This document shows, piece by piece, positions 22,189 to 34,255 of a DNA stretch of 64,000 bases. The translations under genes and the position numbers were made by a program. This DNA is from Osedax fenrisi (taxonomy: Eukaryota > Annelida > Polychaeta > Sabellida > Siboglinidae), in assembly GCA_964019155.1 (NCBI GenBank), contig OZ025242.1, positions 84,683,033 to 84,747,032 of the forward strand, written 5' to 3'. How positions within the stretch are numbered: position 1 is the stretch's first letter; each line of letters begins with the position of its first letter. The notes beneath the pieces were generated by a model, which had not been told where the DNA came from, searched no databases, and saw only the letters and a list, made by a program, of their open reading frames with translations.

Positions 22189-22980
22189 AGTTATTACATT
22201 ATAACGTATATAATATATAACATAATAGGAATAATATATCCACTCCATATATGGGTAATGAGTTCAAGTAAGACGATGACTATGCAGATAAATTAGGCCG
22301 CGCCCCGATAAAAAGTAATAAGTTAATAAACATTAGGAGGATGTTGTTGTTCGGTAACACGTGGTGTAGGCTTGTGCGGTCGAGATGTAGCACCGGATGT
22401 TATTAAAAGTTAGTGATATATCGAAATAAATCTATAATTATTTACGATAACCGTTAAACAGTTTAGTTTCGTATCATTCTATGTTTATTTCTATAACATA
22501 TGTTATCGTTAGCAAATATTTGTACTTTATACTTTCGACTATATATATATATATAATATATTCGAAATATATTTATATATATATATATATATATATTTCG
22601 ACTATATATTCGTTTAATAAAGTATAAATCAATAATACAAATAGTTATTAATTTAAAATATAAACATTTGTTTTCATACGTAGTTTAGATACGTATATGA
22701 TGTTAATTAATATTAATGTATTCTATTAGTATTCGTTGTAATAAGTTAACAACATCGGGAGTATCATATAATGATGGTAATATCGTTCTGAAATATTAAT
22801 TTATAAAATTCGAATGAATAAATTCGATATCAAACAAATATTTTATTATCGGAAATATTTTCTTAGCCTATATATAGAAACATGATTTATAAATATAATT
22901 CGATAGCTATAAATAACTGATATAACGGTATGTATTAAGTGTAACGCATTATTAATGCGTATAAACGATTAAACGATGAG
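21451..22980. other. AT-rich DNA, no gene recognised
   Basis: Contains (TA)n at about 22150-22186 and 22565-22595, a poly-C tract at 21998-22019, and inverted TTTCGACTATATAT patches flanking the 22.55-kb TA array. No conserved coding frame. Confidence 0.5.
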
Positions 22981-23200
22981 TTGATTTCGAGCCCGACTAC
23001 CGTACGACGACTACTACACGAGGACATTTAACACGTGACATTTGACACGTGACATTTGACACGCGTCCTTTCATCCTACAGCGCTTTTTACGTTACTCAA
23101 ACCCCGCGCCGCTCCGTGCGTACTAACTGTGTAGTGTTACGTAACATGTTACATAATACTGTACGCGCAGTCGTGTTCTTTCATCAATGGAACCGTCTGT
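22980..23200. promoter_or_regulatory. CpG-rich pocket with TGACACGTGACATT direct repeats
   Basis: Locally GC-rich and CpG-rich against an AT background. GACATTTGACACGTG-type 14-bp units repeat three times at 23027-23070, two of them with CACGTG. It could be an unmethylated regulatory patch. No transcript evidence is available from sequence. Confidence 0.3.
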
Positions 23201-23302
23201 ACGAACGACGATATATTCCTATTATTAAATATTAAATATACATGCATGTACAATTATACACATATAAACACATATATACACACCAACACATTTATATATA
23301 TA

Positions 23303-23339
<37 letters not shown>

Positions 23340-23424
23340 GATTGGTAGAACACTTATATACGTGTTATATATAGGCGCGTATGTACGCATACACCTGCCT
23401 AGTGGTTGTCACGTGCAACGTAAT

Positions 23425-23512
23425 GCGATATCGTCACGAGGCACGTGGTCACGAGGTGGTCACGAGGGAGGTAGTCACGAGGTAGTCACGAGGTAGGTAG
23501 TCACGAGTATCC
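23425..23512. repeat. GGTAGTCACGA minisatellite
   Basis: About six to seven imperfect 11-15 bp units of the form GGTGGTCACGA or GGTAGTCACGA in direct tandem. Confidence 0.8.
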
Positions 23513-24427
23513 TATATATAGTAGTGGAATACAATAGTTCACGTGAAGCAGGAGGTAACAATAACGTACGTATAACGTTACCGACGACGTTTCTAAGGAA
23601 AAATAACACTTACACGAATTCGTGTAATTCGATGTCGTTAACACGAAAAAACGTGAACAGCGCCCCCTGTATAGGTTTACTTTTCGGATAAATATTAATT
23701 ACGGTCAGCATTAATTACAGTGCGTAGATAGGGGGATAGTTATATATTTGCTTCATGATATATGTAATGTGGTATACCGTATATCTACAGAGTAACGCCG
23801 CGGTAACTGTACTGTAGTATTCAGATAGTATAGTTATTATAGATTATAGTATAGATATTATAGTATATACTATAGGGTATAATATATTAATATCATTAGC
23901 GCCACTATAACATAGTCTTGGATTTTAGCATTTTATTTGTATGCCTAATTATTGAAAATTAATAAATAATATATCGATCTGTTTAGTTAAAAAAAACGAA
24001 ATCGAGAATATAATAATTTAAGTTAAAAATATTTTAAAATATATACACATTATACATGGTCTGTTTTAGTCACAAACTACTACTACTATAGTAAATATAT
24101 GTGTATATTATAGATCTAGCGCATGTCAGTGAATGCTTGTTATATTAATTTTAATTTAATAATTCTGAAAATGAAATGCCGAAGAACAGGCTGATCTGGA
24201 GAAACTTCGAGAAGGAACTGAAAATACCAGAGAAGGAATACTAGATTAATTCACAATTTCGAAACAATATTTTAAATAATGTTCTATACAACAACGTATA
24301 CTTAGGAATTCATCTAATTCGTCATTTCTTAGCATTTTTAGAAATGGTGTTAACATATTATTTCAAATATTAAAATGATATAAGTTAATTATACGCATTA
24401 GTAATATGATGATACTAATATAGCTAC

Positions 24428-24465
<38 letters not shown>

Positions 24466-26363
24466 CATATGAATGTTGTACTGATTGTATCAAATTATAA
24501 ATTAAATAAATCAAGTACATCGTCGTACTTGAGTTTTGATGGAAATACCTAAATAATATATCTTCCGATGATTGAAAGTTAAACGTGTAAATTCTAGATC
24601 ATAAATTGACTCGTACCTACATAAATCGATGTTCACATTAAGTTAACAACATGTTGTTGTGTAGTGAGCATTACAGACGTTTCACTAATGAAGGTGATAA
24701 AGCAATAGGTCTGCAATACACGTGTGTGTGTGTGTGTGTGTGTGTAGGCAATATAAATGTAATGTCGTGTGATTCACTGGCTGAACTTTAAGTGCGATAT
24801 GTAACTATAGTATACCAAGGCGGTATACTATAGTATACTATAATATACTATAGTATAATATAGTATACTGTAGTATAAATGTTTAACTTTTCGGTTATTT
24901 TTATTGCACTAAATGTATTGATACCTAATAAGGTAACTTGTTCGTGTGTTGGTTACTCGTAATTGTGCTGTTAGATTATTCGTGTGCTTGTTTCCGGGTC
25001 ACAGTTCATCTCGTTATTAACATCACGTTATAAACCTCTAAATAGTATGGTTTCTTGTAAATTTACAAAATGATATATATATATATATATATATATAATA
25101 ATATAATATAGTATATTTTAAGAGTACGTATACATACATCATAAAATCTCAAAATAAAAATAATTTTCTACAATTTTTGTATAATTTATTAATGAAATTT
25201 GAAATATTATCTTATACTATAAAATGATCATAAAAAATGATCATAAATTATACTTGTATTTGGAATATAACTCATAAAATTAACATTTTAAAACAACACT
25301 AAAACTATAAATTAACATATATGGCATATATATTTTAATAATATTAGATTTTATTCGTGATATATATATGTTGTATTTTTATTTATATTCATGATATATA
25401 TTTGATTTTCTATAAATATAATGATGTATATTTTACATGTTTTCATTTTAACATATACATGAATTATATATAAATATAGTTGCATTTTATAATTAGTATA
25501 TTGTATTGTTTTTGTAGTTTTATGTTAATATTAATTCATTTATTATATAATATAATAATAGTATTAGTTTGTGTTTATTATATACTATTTAGTTTGGCTC
25601 AATTCGATGATGAAGAGGTCGACAAATACAATTATAATATTCCATATATTTTGTATTTGTACAACATTCTGAGTTATATATGTGTGTATATTTAAGGAAA
25701 TAATGTATATTTTCACAAAAAGGATGAACATTTAACGATACATTACGAATATTTAAAACATGAGATATTTAACATAAACATTTGTTACAATGTCAATCAC
25801 ATAAAAATATCAATTATATATACTTTACTATATATAGTAATAATGAATAATTTTATTTAAAATTGTATATATATCATTATAATATATGTATCCTTATTTT
25901 TTACGTTTATTTTATAATATTAATTTATAATTATTTTGAAAATACCAATTTATCATTTTTTCCGAGTTTGTTTATAAATATATATACTTGACTTGTAGAA
26001 AATCCGTAGGATAAAAATAAACTTCATTTTATTATTATATGATGATGATGAAGGTATATTAAGGTATATTAAGGTAATATACTAGGCTTCGAGGTCCTTC
26101 GATCGTGCATAGAACTTATATATATACATATTATTTATAAAAAAAACATTACAAAAATGTATAATAAAATATGGTAGGTAATTATTAATTGAAAACTTTT
26201 ACTTTTATGTACCTTTTCTCTACATGTACAAAATACAAATGTTTCGCGTACCATGAAAATATAAATGGGGAGGGGTTTTCTTCGCATTATAAATAAATAA
26301 ATATATACATATTCTCTATATATTATCTATATATAAATAAATAAATAATATATTCTCTATATA

Positions 26364-26401
<38 letters not shown>

Positions 26402-26780
26402 CATACTATAAATATAGTGTAGTATATAACTAGTAGTTTTATTTTATTTCATAATAAATCTACTAAACAAAGGTCTAACTCTTCGCTTTGGTCATCACCA
26501 CGAATGTCCTCGCGAAATGCCTCGCTAAAGGCCTCACTAGAACTGTAGTACAATACAGTGATGTCCTCGGTATGTCCTTAGTAGTACATGTCGCCGTCAC
26601 GTGTTCTATTGTTAGACTATGATACCTTGTCGAGGAGAACAATGGCATTGTTAGACGTTAATGTATCGTAGCTTAATAACGTTTGGTATGGTGTGCGTGA
26701 TATTCGTATGCTAATCTCTGATGTAATATGAGATAAGAGATATATTTGTATACTGCGTCTCTTGAGAATTACATTGTATC
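23513..26780. other. AT-rich DNA, no gene recognised
   Basis: Includes degenerate ATAGTATA-rich palindromic DNA (23820-23890 and 24820-24880), a short stretch near 24176-24245 that reads KCRRTG and EKLREGTENTREG and might be an old coding remnant, (TA)n at 24427-24462, (TG)n at 24723-24746, and (TA)n at 25075-25098 and 26374-26400. 26460-26780 is less AT-rich but holds no recognisable protein. Confidence 0.45.
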
Positions 26781-26781
26781 G

Positions 26782-26803
26782 ACCTAACCTTGCAAGGTTA
26801 GGT
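26782..26803. other. 22-bp perfect palindrome
   Basis: ACCTAACCTTG followed immediately by its exact reverse complement. It lies 20 bp before the start of the next LINE remnant. Confidence 0.95.
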
Positions 26804-27245
26804 GTCTTTGTCATGACAAATCAATCTTCTCGAACTAACCACCGATATCCAACTTATCAACGCTCTCCAAAACTCTAAAACGAATTGATGCTCGTTAACT
26901 AAATTCTTATCTCCATGCAAATCACGTATTAAACCCATACCAGAGTGCCTATACCAAGCACAACATTACTGACACTGTAATGATACATATCCTTAATCAC
27001 ATGATCCTATATGTTGCATCATATGGATCAGTGGTTATTATCATTGATTTATTAGCTGCATTCGATACCCTTAACCATAACATCCTTATACACCGACTGT
27101 CCTCTATAGGAATCTCTGGTACTGCACTCGCTTTGTTCATATCATATTTAACAGATCGTTGACATAATTAGCAAAAATTCACTTATTTCTAACCTTGTTA
27201 TGATACTCATGGGTACCTCAAGGATCTATCCTTGATCCATTCGTG

Positions 27246-27284
<39 letters not shown>

Positions 27285-27285
<1 letters not shown>

Positions 27286-27575
27286 TATGGTGTTTATGGC
27301 TTGGTGGGACAACCGAAAGCTAGTAAGCCAGAGGTCACGGGTTCGACTCCAGGCAGTTCTTGTTTTTCACTTGTGTTTATCAAGAATTTAATAAACGATA
27401 AATCAAAACACAATAAAAAAATGTTACTTTTTGTATTGTATTGACCGGGGCCTCTCACAGTTATTTATAACATGTACAAGTCTATGACTTCTTGAGGGGT
27501 CCATTTGTATCCGCTATTTGTATTGTATTCAATATATATATATATATGAGATTTCAATAAATAAATATTATTATT
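27285..27575 (+). mobile_element. SINE family 2, copy 1 (inside a LINE)
   Basis: tRNA-like head with TGGCTTGGTGG (A box, one change) and GGGTTCGACTCC (perfect B box). The body holds AATAAACGATAAATC, the conserved GCCTCTCACAGTTATTTATA block, CTTGAGGGGTCC, an internal (TA)n, and a 3' end ATTTCAATAAATAAA with (TTA)n. It splits the LINE between its GVPQG and YADD regions, so it is younger than that LINE. Confidence 0.9.
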
Positions 27576-28497
27576 GTATATATTATTATTATCATATACT
27601 TCCTTTATTTGAAATTATCGACAAATACCCCTATATATAGACTATCAATCGAATGCTGATGACATGCAATTACACTGTAGATTGACTGACCCTAACAATT
27701 AAATGTAAAAACTGCATTACTTATATATATGAGGTATATATATATACCTGATCAAGTGGACTTGCTAACAACTCCTTATCACTAAACTTCTTAAACTGAA
27801 TCATTGCACATTAAAACATCTACTACTATATTCCTTCCACCACAAATTAACTATCAATTTACTAAAACTATATTTCTTATGGTAATAAAGTAACAAATCT
27901 TGGTATATTAATCGAACCAACACTACAATTTCATATCCACACTAAATCACTAGCACAGTCGCTTAACTACATACTACACAACTTACGAACATACGACCCT
28001 TCGTTGATGTTACTACTGCGAAACTTCTCGCTACATCCCCCATTTTATCCCGTATTGATTACTGCAACTCCTGTAAATCAATAATAAATAAACTCCAACG
28101 CCTTCAAAATGCAGCCATCAGATTCATCTTCAACATAGCTAACAATTCCAGACAACATATCCCCTCTAAGAATCAAATTACATTGGCTGCCAATTAAATC
28201 CCGTATACTTTATAATCTGTCCCTCAGCATACATGTAGCTACTCACCATAACACACGTGACCATCTCGCTAACTTACGAACCCCCAACATAACTATATAT
28301 GAATAAATACAGATAAACAAATAAAAATTATAAAACTCTAGTTACATCAGATTTAACATCTGCCAAACATAATTATTTACCCGTCCATGCTACACAATCT
28401 GGAATGATCTCGCTCAGTCTATCCGATCAATTGATTCTACTTTAAGATTTAAGTCAAAGGTCAACACATTCCTGTTCTCATGATAATTACATTACAC

Positions 28498-28521
28498 TTG
28501 AAGCACGCCCGCAAACTTCAA
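28498..28521 (+). other. LINE 3' terminal stem-loop (copy 4)
   Basis: TTGAAG pairs with CTTCAA across a 12-nt loop, followed directly by TAAAGAAATGA. Simpler than the other terminal hairpins, but in the same position. Confidence 0.5.
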
Positions 28522-28589
28522 TAAAGAAATGAATTGGCATGCTAGGTGACAGGAATATCGTAGTAATATAATGATTCTCGCTCTATGGA

Positions 28590-28627
<38 letters not shown>

Positions 28628-28829
28628 TCAATATAATATCATGCATATCGGTGACATTTGATTACTTCACTAATCATCTAAGATCTGAACGGTAACCAGC
28701 AATACCACTACATCTCTATAGCGCTAACTACGATTTCTAAAGAGTAACAAAACTAATTATCTTACATAACAAAGCCTCTCATAGTTTACATTGCAATACA
28801 CCCATAGATATGCAACCACGTACATATAA

Positions 28830-28972
28830 CATCCACACACACACACATTCACACATACATGCACACACACATACACACGTACACAACGATCGCACACCTA
28901 CTAACATACACACGCACGCACACATACCCGATCACACGCATACTCCCACGCACACACACATACACACACCTA
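28830..28972. repeat. Imperfect (CA)n array
   Basis: About 140 bp of CACACA broken by GT, CG and TA steps. A (TA)n array lies upstream at 28589-28625. The His/Thr-rich reading frames here are artefacts. Confidence 0.9.
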
Positions 28973-29316
28973 AACAGATGGTGGGTAATGAACTTGTGTA
29001 CTGAATCGAGCTGTCTAATGAACAACGTTAAGCTGTGTAATGTGTATGAGTGTGTGTGTGTTCATCTATTATTATAACTATAGTATATTATTATATAATA
29101 CCTCGATTATATAATACTGGCGGTATTATATAATACATATTAACAAAACACAACATGTTACATAATCAGGTAATCGGGTTATATAACCGGCTGGGTCGGC
29201 CTCTTTTGTTGTTAATTGTATTCACTGTTTAATGAGGTTTTCGTTATGCGTTACGTAAGTGTGGCTCGCTAGGCTTACGTAATAATCGGCATGTATTGTT
29301 ATTATATCATGCAATG

Positions 29317-29361
<45 letters not shown>

Positions 29362-29564
29362 TATTATAGTATTCTAGTACAGTTGGTACAGGGAAACCTA
29401 ACGATCAGATGTCTAAATTTAGATCTAAATGTAATGTTTGATGTTAACTTGCACCGCTTCTCAACCTCTGTATACTGTATACCCCCTATAGGGAGATATA
29501 CCGTGTTGTTTAGTACATCATCGTTAAACTTTACAGCGAGGTAAACGCCGGGGATGTGTACGGA
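28973..29564. other. AT-rich DNA with an ATTATATAATAC hairpin
   Basis: ATTATATAATAC at 29106-29117 and its exact reverse complement at 29123-29134 form a 12-bp stem with a 5-nt GC-bearing loop (TGGCG). (TA)n at 29320-29356. No gene recognised. Confidence 0.6.
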
Positions 29565-30281
29565 GTAACAGGGGTTCTTCATTAGGTAACAGTGGTTCTT
29601 CATTGAGTAATAGGGGTTCTTCATTAGGTAACAGGGGTTCTTCGATATGTAACAGAAGTTCTTCATTAGGTAACAGGGGTTCTTCATTAGGTAACAGGGG
29701 TTCTTCATTAATAAACAGGGGTTCTTCATTAATAAACAGGGGTTCTTCATTAGGTAACAGGGGTTCTTCATTAGGTAACAGTGGTTCTTCATTAGTTAAC
29801 AGGGGTTCTTCATTAGGTAACATGAGTTCTTCATTAGGTAACAGTGGTTCTTCATTAGGTAACAGGGCTTCTTCTTTAGGTAACAGGGCTTCTTCTTTAG
29901 GTAACAGGGCTTCTTAATTAAGTAACATTGGTTCTTCATTAGGTAACAGGGGTTCTTCAATATGTAACAGGGGTTCTTCATTAGGTAACAGGGATTCTTC
30001 ATTAGGTAAAAGGGGTTCTTCATTAGGTAACAGGGGTTCTTCATTAGGTAACAGGGGTTCTTTATTAGGTAACAGTGGTTCTTCATTAGGTAAAAGGGGT
30101 TCTTCATTAGGTAACAGGGTTTCTTCATTAGGTAACAGGGTTTCTTCATTAGGTAACAGTGGTTCTTCATTAGGTAATATGGGTTCTTCATTAGGTAACA
30201 GGGATCTTCATTAAGTAACAGTGGTTCTTCATTAGGTAATATGGGTTCTTCATTAGGTAACAGGGTTCTTCATTAGGTAAC
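29565..30281. repeat. 21-bp minisatellite, about 34 copies
   Basis: Unit AGGGGTTCTTCATTAGGTAAC with variants (CAGTGG, CAGGGC, AATAAA, ATATGT). Because 21 is a multiple of 3, open frames persist in several frames on both strands (GNRGSSL on plus, MKNPCYL and NEEPLLP on minus). Stop codons in some variants, no consistent start and no flanking coding signal argue against a real protein. Confidence 0.95.
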
Positions 30282-30392
30282 CGCGTGCACCAGTGTACTG
30301 ATCTACTTCTCTTCTCCTTAGTTTACCTCCAACACATGTTGTGAAGTGTTACTATATATGTTTTTTTATATATCATGTATATATTTTATATA

Positions 30393-30397
<5 letters not shown>

Positions 30398-30429
<32 letters not shown>

Positions 30430-30484
30430 CACTGTTGTATACAGGCACCGGTTATCCAGGCATTCGCTGAAGCGTATACATATA

Positions 30485-30525
<41 letters not shown>

Positions 30526-30575
30526 CATTTTTGTATCCAGGCACCGGCTATCCAGGCAATCGCTGAAACGTATAT
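30398..30575. repeat. Two direct copies of a (TA)n plus 53-bp unit
   Basis: Each copy is a (TA)n run followed by TATNCAGGCACCGG, TATCCAGGCA and TCGCTGAA. Unique parts are at about 30427-30479 and 30523-30575, period about 96 bp, with a few differences. Probably a local duplication templated by the TA arrays. Confidence 0.9.
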
Positions 30576-30784
30576 CGAGGTATATAAGTAACAAGTAGTA
30601 ATCAAATGATCAGAGACCGCAACCGCAATTTCTAATTATGTATCACGTGATTAAAAACCGTATAATTTGATTAAAATCAATACCATGTGATCAACTCGGT
30701 GCAGTTTAATTTAGCGACTAAATATACCCCTATGCTATTATTTCTCGATTAATTAAAACTTAACTTAAACTGTACTTAAAATTG

Positions 30785-30786
30785 TG

Positions 30787-30832
<46 letters not shown>

Positions 30833-30883
30833 GGAATTCTAACTCGTACATACTCACATACACATACATAGTATGTATTACAT

Positions 30884-30933
<50 letters not shown>
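30785..30933. repeat. Two (TA)n arrays with a short (CA)-rich spacer
   Basis: TA runs at about 30791-30826 and 30892-30933 separated by TACATACTCACATACACATA-type sequence. No coding content to about 31420. Confidence 0.9.
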
Positions 30934-30936
<3 letters not shown>

Positions 30937-31424
30937 TTTGTGTGTGTGCATAATTAACACTGTATAAAACAGTATATTTAGACTATAGTACACTATATAC
31001 TATAGCGTAATCCTATAGGATGGTACCACGGATATATCTATGAATGTACTTAATGAATTACGTCATTAATTACTATTGTAGATACGGCTTATTAGTGTAC
31101 ATATTATCACGTGTATGAAGCGAATAGCTTATGTAATAGGACATGGGTGGTTGTTGCGTCATACTCGTAGGACATGTAATAGGACATTGTAGTAATGGTG
31201 ACATTCATGTATGGAATCACTGCATATATGTATCGATATTAATAGCATCTCACCTATGTGTGTCCTTTACGCGTGTATACGTATATTATTGTGACGTCAC
31301 ACGTCGACTATATATACATATTTAACTCACATTCTATATATATATATATATTCTTACTGTATATTATTATAAATATATATATATGTACATTTATATTAAT
31401 ATTAGATATATTGAGAAATAATGA

Positions 31425-32375
31425 ATGATAGAGTGTGTTGGGTATTTCAACTTGTATCGGTGTCGTATTGAAATATTAGATTTGAGATGTACACTGTTAG
31501 AAATAAATGGTATAACATTGATTACAAAATGGTATAACCCCGTGGCGTCCTGGTATACCATTTACGGTATAACTACAAAAACAAATGTTATACTATATAA
31601 TTTGTGATCTTATACCATTTAAATTGAGCTAGCTTATAGCTATATGGTATAACTAAAAAAAACAAATGTTATACCATATAATATGTGATCTTATACCATT
31701 TAACGTAATTGTATAGTATAACTCGTATTTCCATATGTTATACCATATAATTCATAATGTTATACCCTTATTTTTAACAGTGTAGTTACCGATCGAACTT
31801 TGATTTATCCATATTATCGCTCGGTGTAATCTCATATTTATTATATTATAATAGCTTATAATAATATTGTATATTAAATAATTATCAATACAATATTTTA
31901 TATATTATAATTTTTGTAATGTTTATTTATTTTAAATTAAATTATATTATGAATAATGAAATACAAAAATTGTAATGCATTCACATTATAAGTATTTATA
32001 TTCATTCAATGGAGTGAATAATATTGCATGTGAATACAATAAATTAGTTCAACTCAGAATTCATAATAAATGATAATTTCGAAACAATTTTTGAATTAAA
32101 TTTAAAAGTAAATAATAAATATTAATTATAATTATTCTGATATATCTTTTAAGTTGCAATTTCTCTTGCCAAAACTACAAAATAATCATAAATGTGCTAC
32201 TTGTTTATTATTATACGTACACTATAGTGTATAATGTATTATTATATGATATTATAATGCAGTAAATATGAATTTACAATCCATGAGCGATAATACAAAT
32301 AGGTCAAAGTTCGATCGGTAACAAATCTCAATACGACAACAGTATACATGAGTTGATCACGATTCATACACCGAT
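31425..32375. mobile_element. Foldback element with long imperfect inverted arms
   Basis: GTTACCGATCGAACTTTGA at 31785 is repeated in inverse at about 32304-32322, and the match continues inward (TATTATCGCTC) and outward (GTCGTATTGA, TCAACT) for roughly 90 bp per arm in total. The left arm is interrupted by a 295-bp MITE at 31490-31784. The loop of about 430 bp is AT-rich and non-coding. Outer limits are approximate. Confidence 0.65.
31490..31784. mobile_element. MITE 'D' (295 bp), GGTATAAC repeats
   Basis: Ends TACACTGTTAGAAATAA and, read inward from the right, TACACTGTTAAAAATAA, each followed by GGTATAAC. The flanking TA is the likely target duplication. Inside, GGTATAAC and GTTATACC alternate in about three diverged 72-81 bp units (with AAACAAATGTTATAC and GTGATCTTATACC), so almost the whole element is stacked inverted repeats. 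It sits within one arm of the 31425-32375 foldback. Confidence 0.8.
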
Positions 32376-32654
32376 ATACACACACATAAATATATACACA
32401 TTTATTCAAATAATAAATATATATATATATATAATAATCAGATGTTGTGTTAATACCCAGGTTGATATATAAGGTATATTTTTCTTATTTCTATATCTTA
32501 TACTCCTATATGATTATTCATATATTATACTTATACTGACAAATAAACAAACATGATCCCAATGTGTGCATTACACATACATACACACATACACTTACAC
32601 ACACATACAAACACATATACACACATACACACATACACATACATACATACACAC

Positions 32655-32702
<48 letters not shown>

Positions 32703-32789
32703 TTAGATATATTTTTTGCGAAATGCATTTATAATAGGTTATATTTAATGAATAGTTATATCATTTTAGTTAAGTACTATTTAACGATA

Positions 32790-32845
<56 letters not shown>

Positions 32846-32970
32846 GGGTCATATATAAAATGAAAAAATATATTTAATATACATTTATATATATATATAT
32901 ATATAAATAAATCAAATTATCGGTTATATATAAATAAAATATATAGATAATGATATAAATATATATATAT

Positions 32971-33005
<35 letters not shown>
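32376..33005. repeat. Cluster of (TA)n and (CA)/(TACA) arrays
   Basis: (CA)-rich 32570-32656, (TA)n 32657-32698, 32794-32842, 32888-32904 and 32960-33005. Reading frames on both strands are translated dinucleotide repeats. No gene seen. Confidence 0.9.
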
Positions 33006-33009
<4 letters not shown>

Positions 33010-33310
33010 GGGGTCGATGGCTCAGTGGGACAACCAAAAGCTAGTAAGACAGAGGTCCCGGGCTCGACTCCAGGCAGTTCTTGATTTTCTCTTGTGTTTA
33101 TAAAGAATTTAATAAACGATAAATCAAAAACACAAGAAAAAAAATGTTACTATTTGTATTGTATTGTCCGGGGCCTCTCACAGTTATTTATAACATGTAC
33201 AAGTCTATGACTTCTTGAGGGGTCCATTTGTATCCGTTATTTATATTGTATTCAATATATATATATGAGATTTCAATAAATAAATATTATTATTATATAT
33301 ATATATTATT
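33006..33310 (+). mobile_element. SINE family 2, copy 2 (best-preserved head)
   Basis: Head with TGGCTCAGTGG (perfect A box) at about 33018 and GGGCTCGACTCC (B box, one change) at about 33060. The body is nearly identical to the copy at 27285: ATAAACGATAAATC, GCCTCTCACAGTTATTTATA, AGTCTATGACTTCTTGAGG, then (TA)n and ATTTCAATAAATAAA with (TTA)n. High similarity implies recent activity of this family. The head begins right at the end of a (TA)n array. Confidence 0.92.
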
Positions 33311-33545
33311 TAATATAATACTTAAGTGTATTTAGTAGTTATTTGAAGCTGAATGTATATCAGCAATAAAGTCGGTTGTCGCCTAATTAATTCATATCGT
33401 ATATCATATCGAGAAACGTAAAAAAGTGCACCAAAACAACAGTCTCACAATAGAACGACGTCACGTGACATCGCTTTAGACACGTGACATTTCTAAATAA
33501 TAGCATAATCCGCAAAAAATGTACAGCCAGAACTACTCTACGAAT

Positions 33546-33548
<3 letters not shown>

Positions 33549-33616
<68 letters not shown>
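33549..33616. repeat. (TA)n array, about 68 bp
   Basis: Uninterrupted TA, ending next to the imperfect hairpin at 33627. Confidence 0.95.
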
Positions 33617-33617
<1 letters not shown>

Positions 33618-33626
33618 GTCAGTATA

Positions 33627-33713
33627 GCGAGGCCCCATTTATTACCCCTAAATAACGGAACCCATATACATCGGCTTCACGTTATTTACTGGTAATTAAT
33701 GGGGGGGGCTCGG
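33627..33713. other. Imperfect 87-bp hairpin
   Basis: CGAGGCCCCATTTATTACC and TAAATAACG pair with CGTTATTTA and GGTAATTAATGGGG...CTCG across a roughly 20-nt loop. The stem is about 35 bp with small bulges and a G-run expanded on one side. It is either a tiny foldback transposon or a small-RNA-precursor-like hairpin. Confidence 0.7.
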
Positions 33714-33862
33714 TTAATAGCCGCGACTACTGGGTCACCGGCACTCGAGTAGTGTATTGTGGTTGTAACGAGTGCGTTCTAGTTAACGATACGTCGACTT
33801 AAGTGAGGTTTCCCCCTCTTTATATACACACCACTTGTCGTCGACGTTTTTAAACCATCATA

Positions 33863-33865
<3 letters not shown>

Positions 33866-33949
<84 letters not shown>

Positions 33950-33950
33950 G

Positions 33951-33997
<47 letters not shown>
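33866..33997. repeat. Three consecutive (TA)n arrays
   Basis: TA runs separated by AAATA or ATGTATATAAA spacers. The flanking 33720-33860 is a small GC-richer patch with no recognised gene. Confidence 0.95.
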
Positions 33998-34000
<3 letters not shown>

Positions 34001-34255
34001 GAATACATATTATTATTAATGTTAATACATTTAATACTATATGTATTAGTTTAATCCTATATGATAAGTTATACTAGTCATTATAATGAAGACATTACAT
34101 CATATCCTATAGAATTAACTATTAACTTATACACCTAGGTTCTAGATACGCATGACTGTGATGGCTATAGCCGGCTATGGACATATATGTCCTATAGCAC
34201 CTATAAATGTTATCTAGGTAATACATACTAATCATTATTTATCACGTTAATTATA

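Larger units (their letters stand above)
26820..28535 (+). mobile_element. CR1/L2-like LINE, decayed, split by a SINE
   Basis: Reverse transcriptase pieces: PYQSAYTKHNITDTV (near 26945), IIIDLLAAFDTLNHNIL (near 27035), GYLKDLSLIHS (decayed GVPQGSILDP, near 27215), then an insertion of (TA)n plus SINE at about 27250-27590, then DYQSNADDMQLHC (catalytic YADD with Tyr to Asn, near 27650), SRIDYCNS (near 28060), LQRLQNAAIRFIFNIA and LHWLPIKSRILYNLSLSI (near 28180), and TIWNDLAQSI (near 28405). The 3' end has a TTGAAG/CTTCAA stem, then TAAAG. Confidence 0.85.

Noticed and set aside
28810..29077. His/Thr-rich small proteins
   Set aside because: Translation of an imperfect (CA)n array.
29364..30191. 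Heptapeptide-repeat proteins on both strands
   Set aside because: Result of a 21-bp minisatellite whose period is a multiple of three.
32531..32858. Tyr/Ile-rich small proteins on both strands
   Set aside because: Translation of (TA)n and (CA)n arrays.
33006..33075. Functional tRNA gene
   Set aside because: A and B boxes are present, but no acceptor stem or proper cloverleaf closes, and the same sequence heads several dispersed copies, so it is a SINE.
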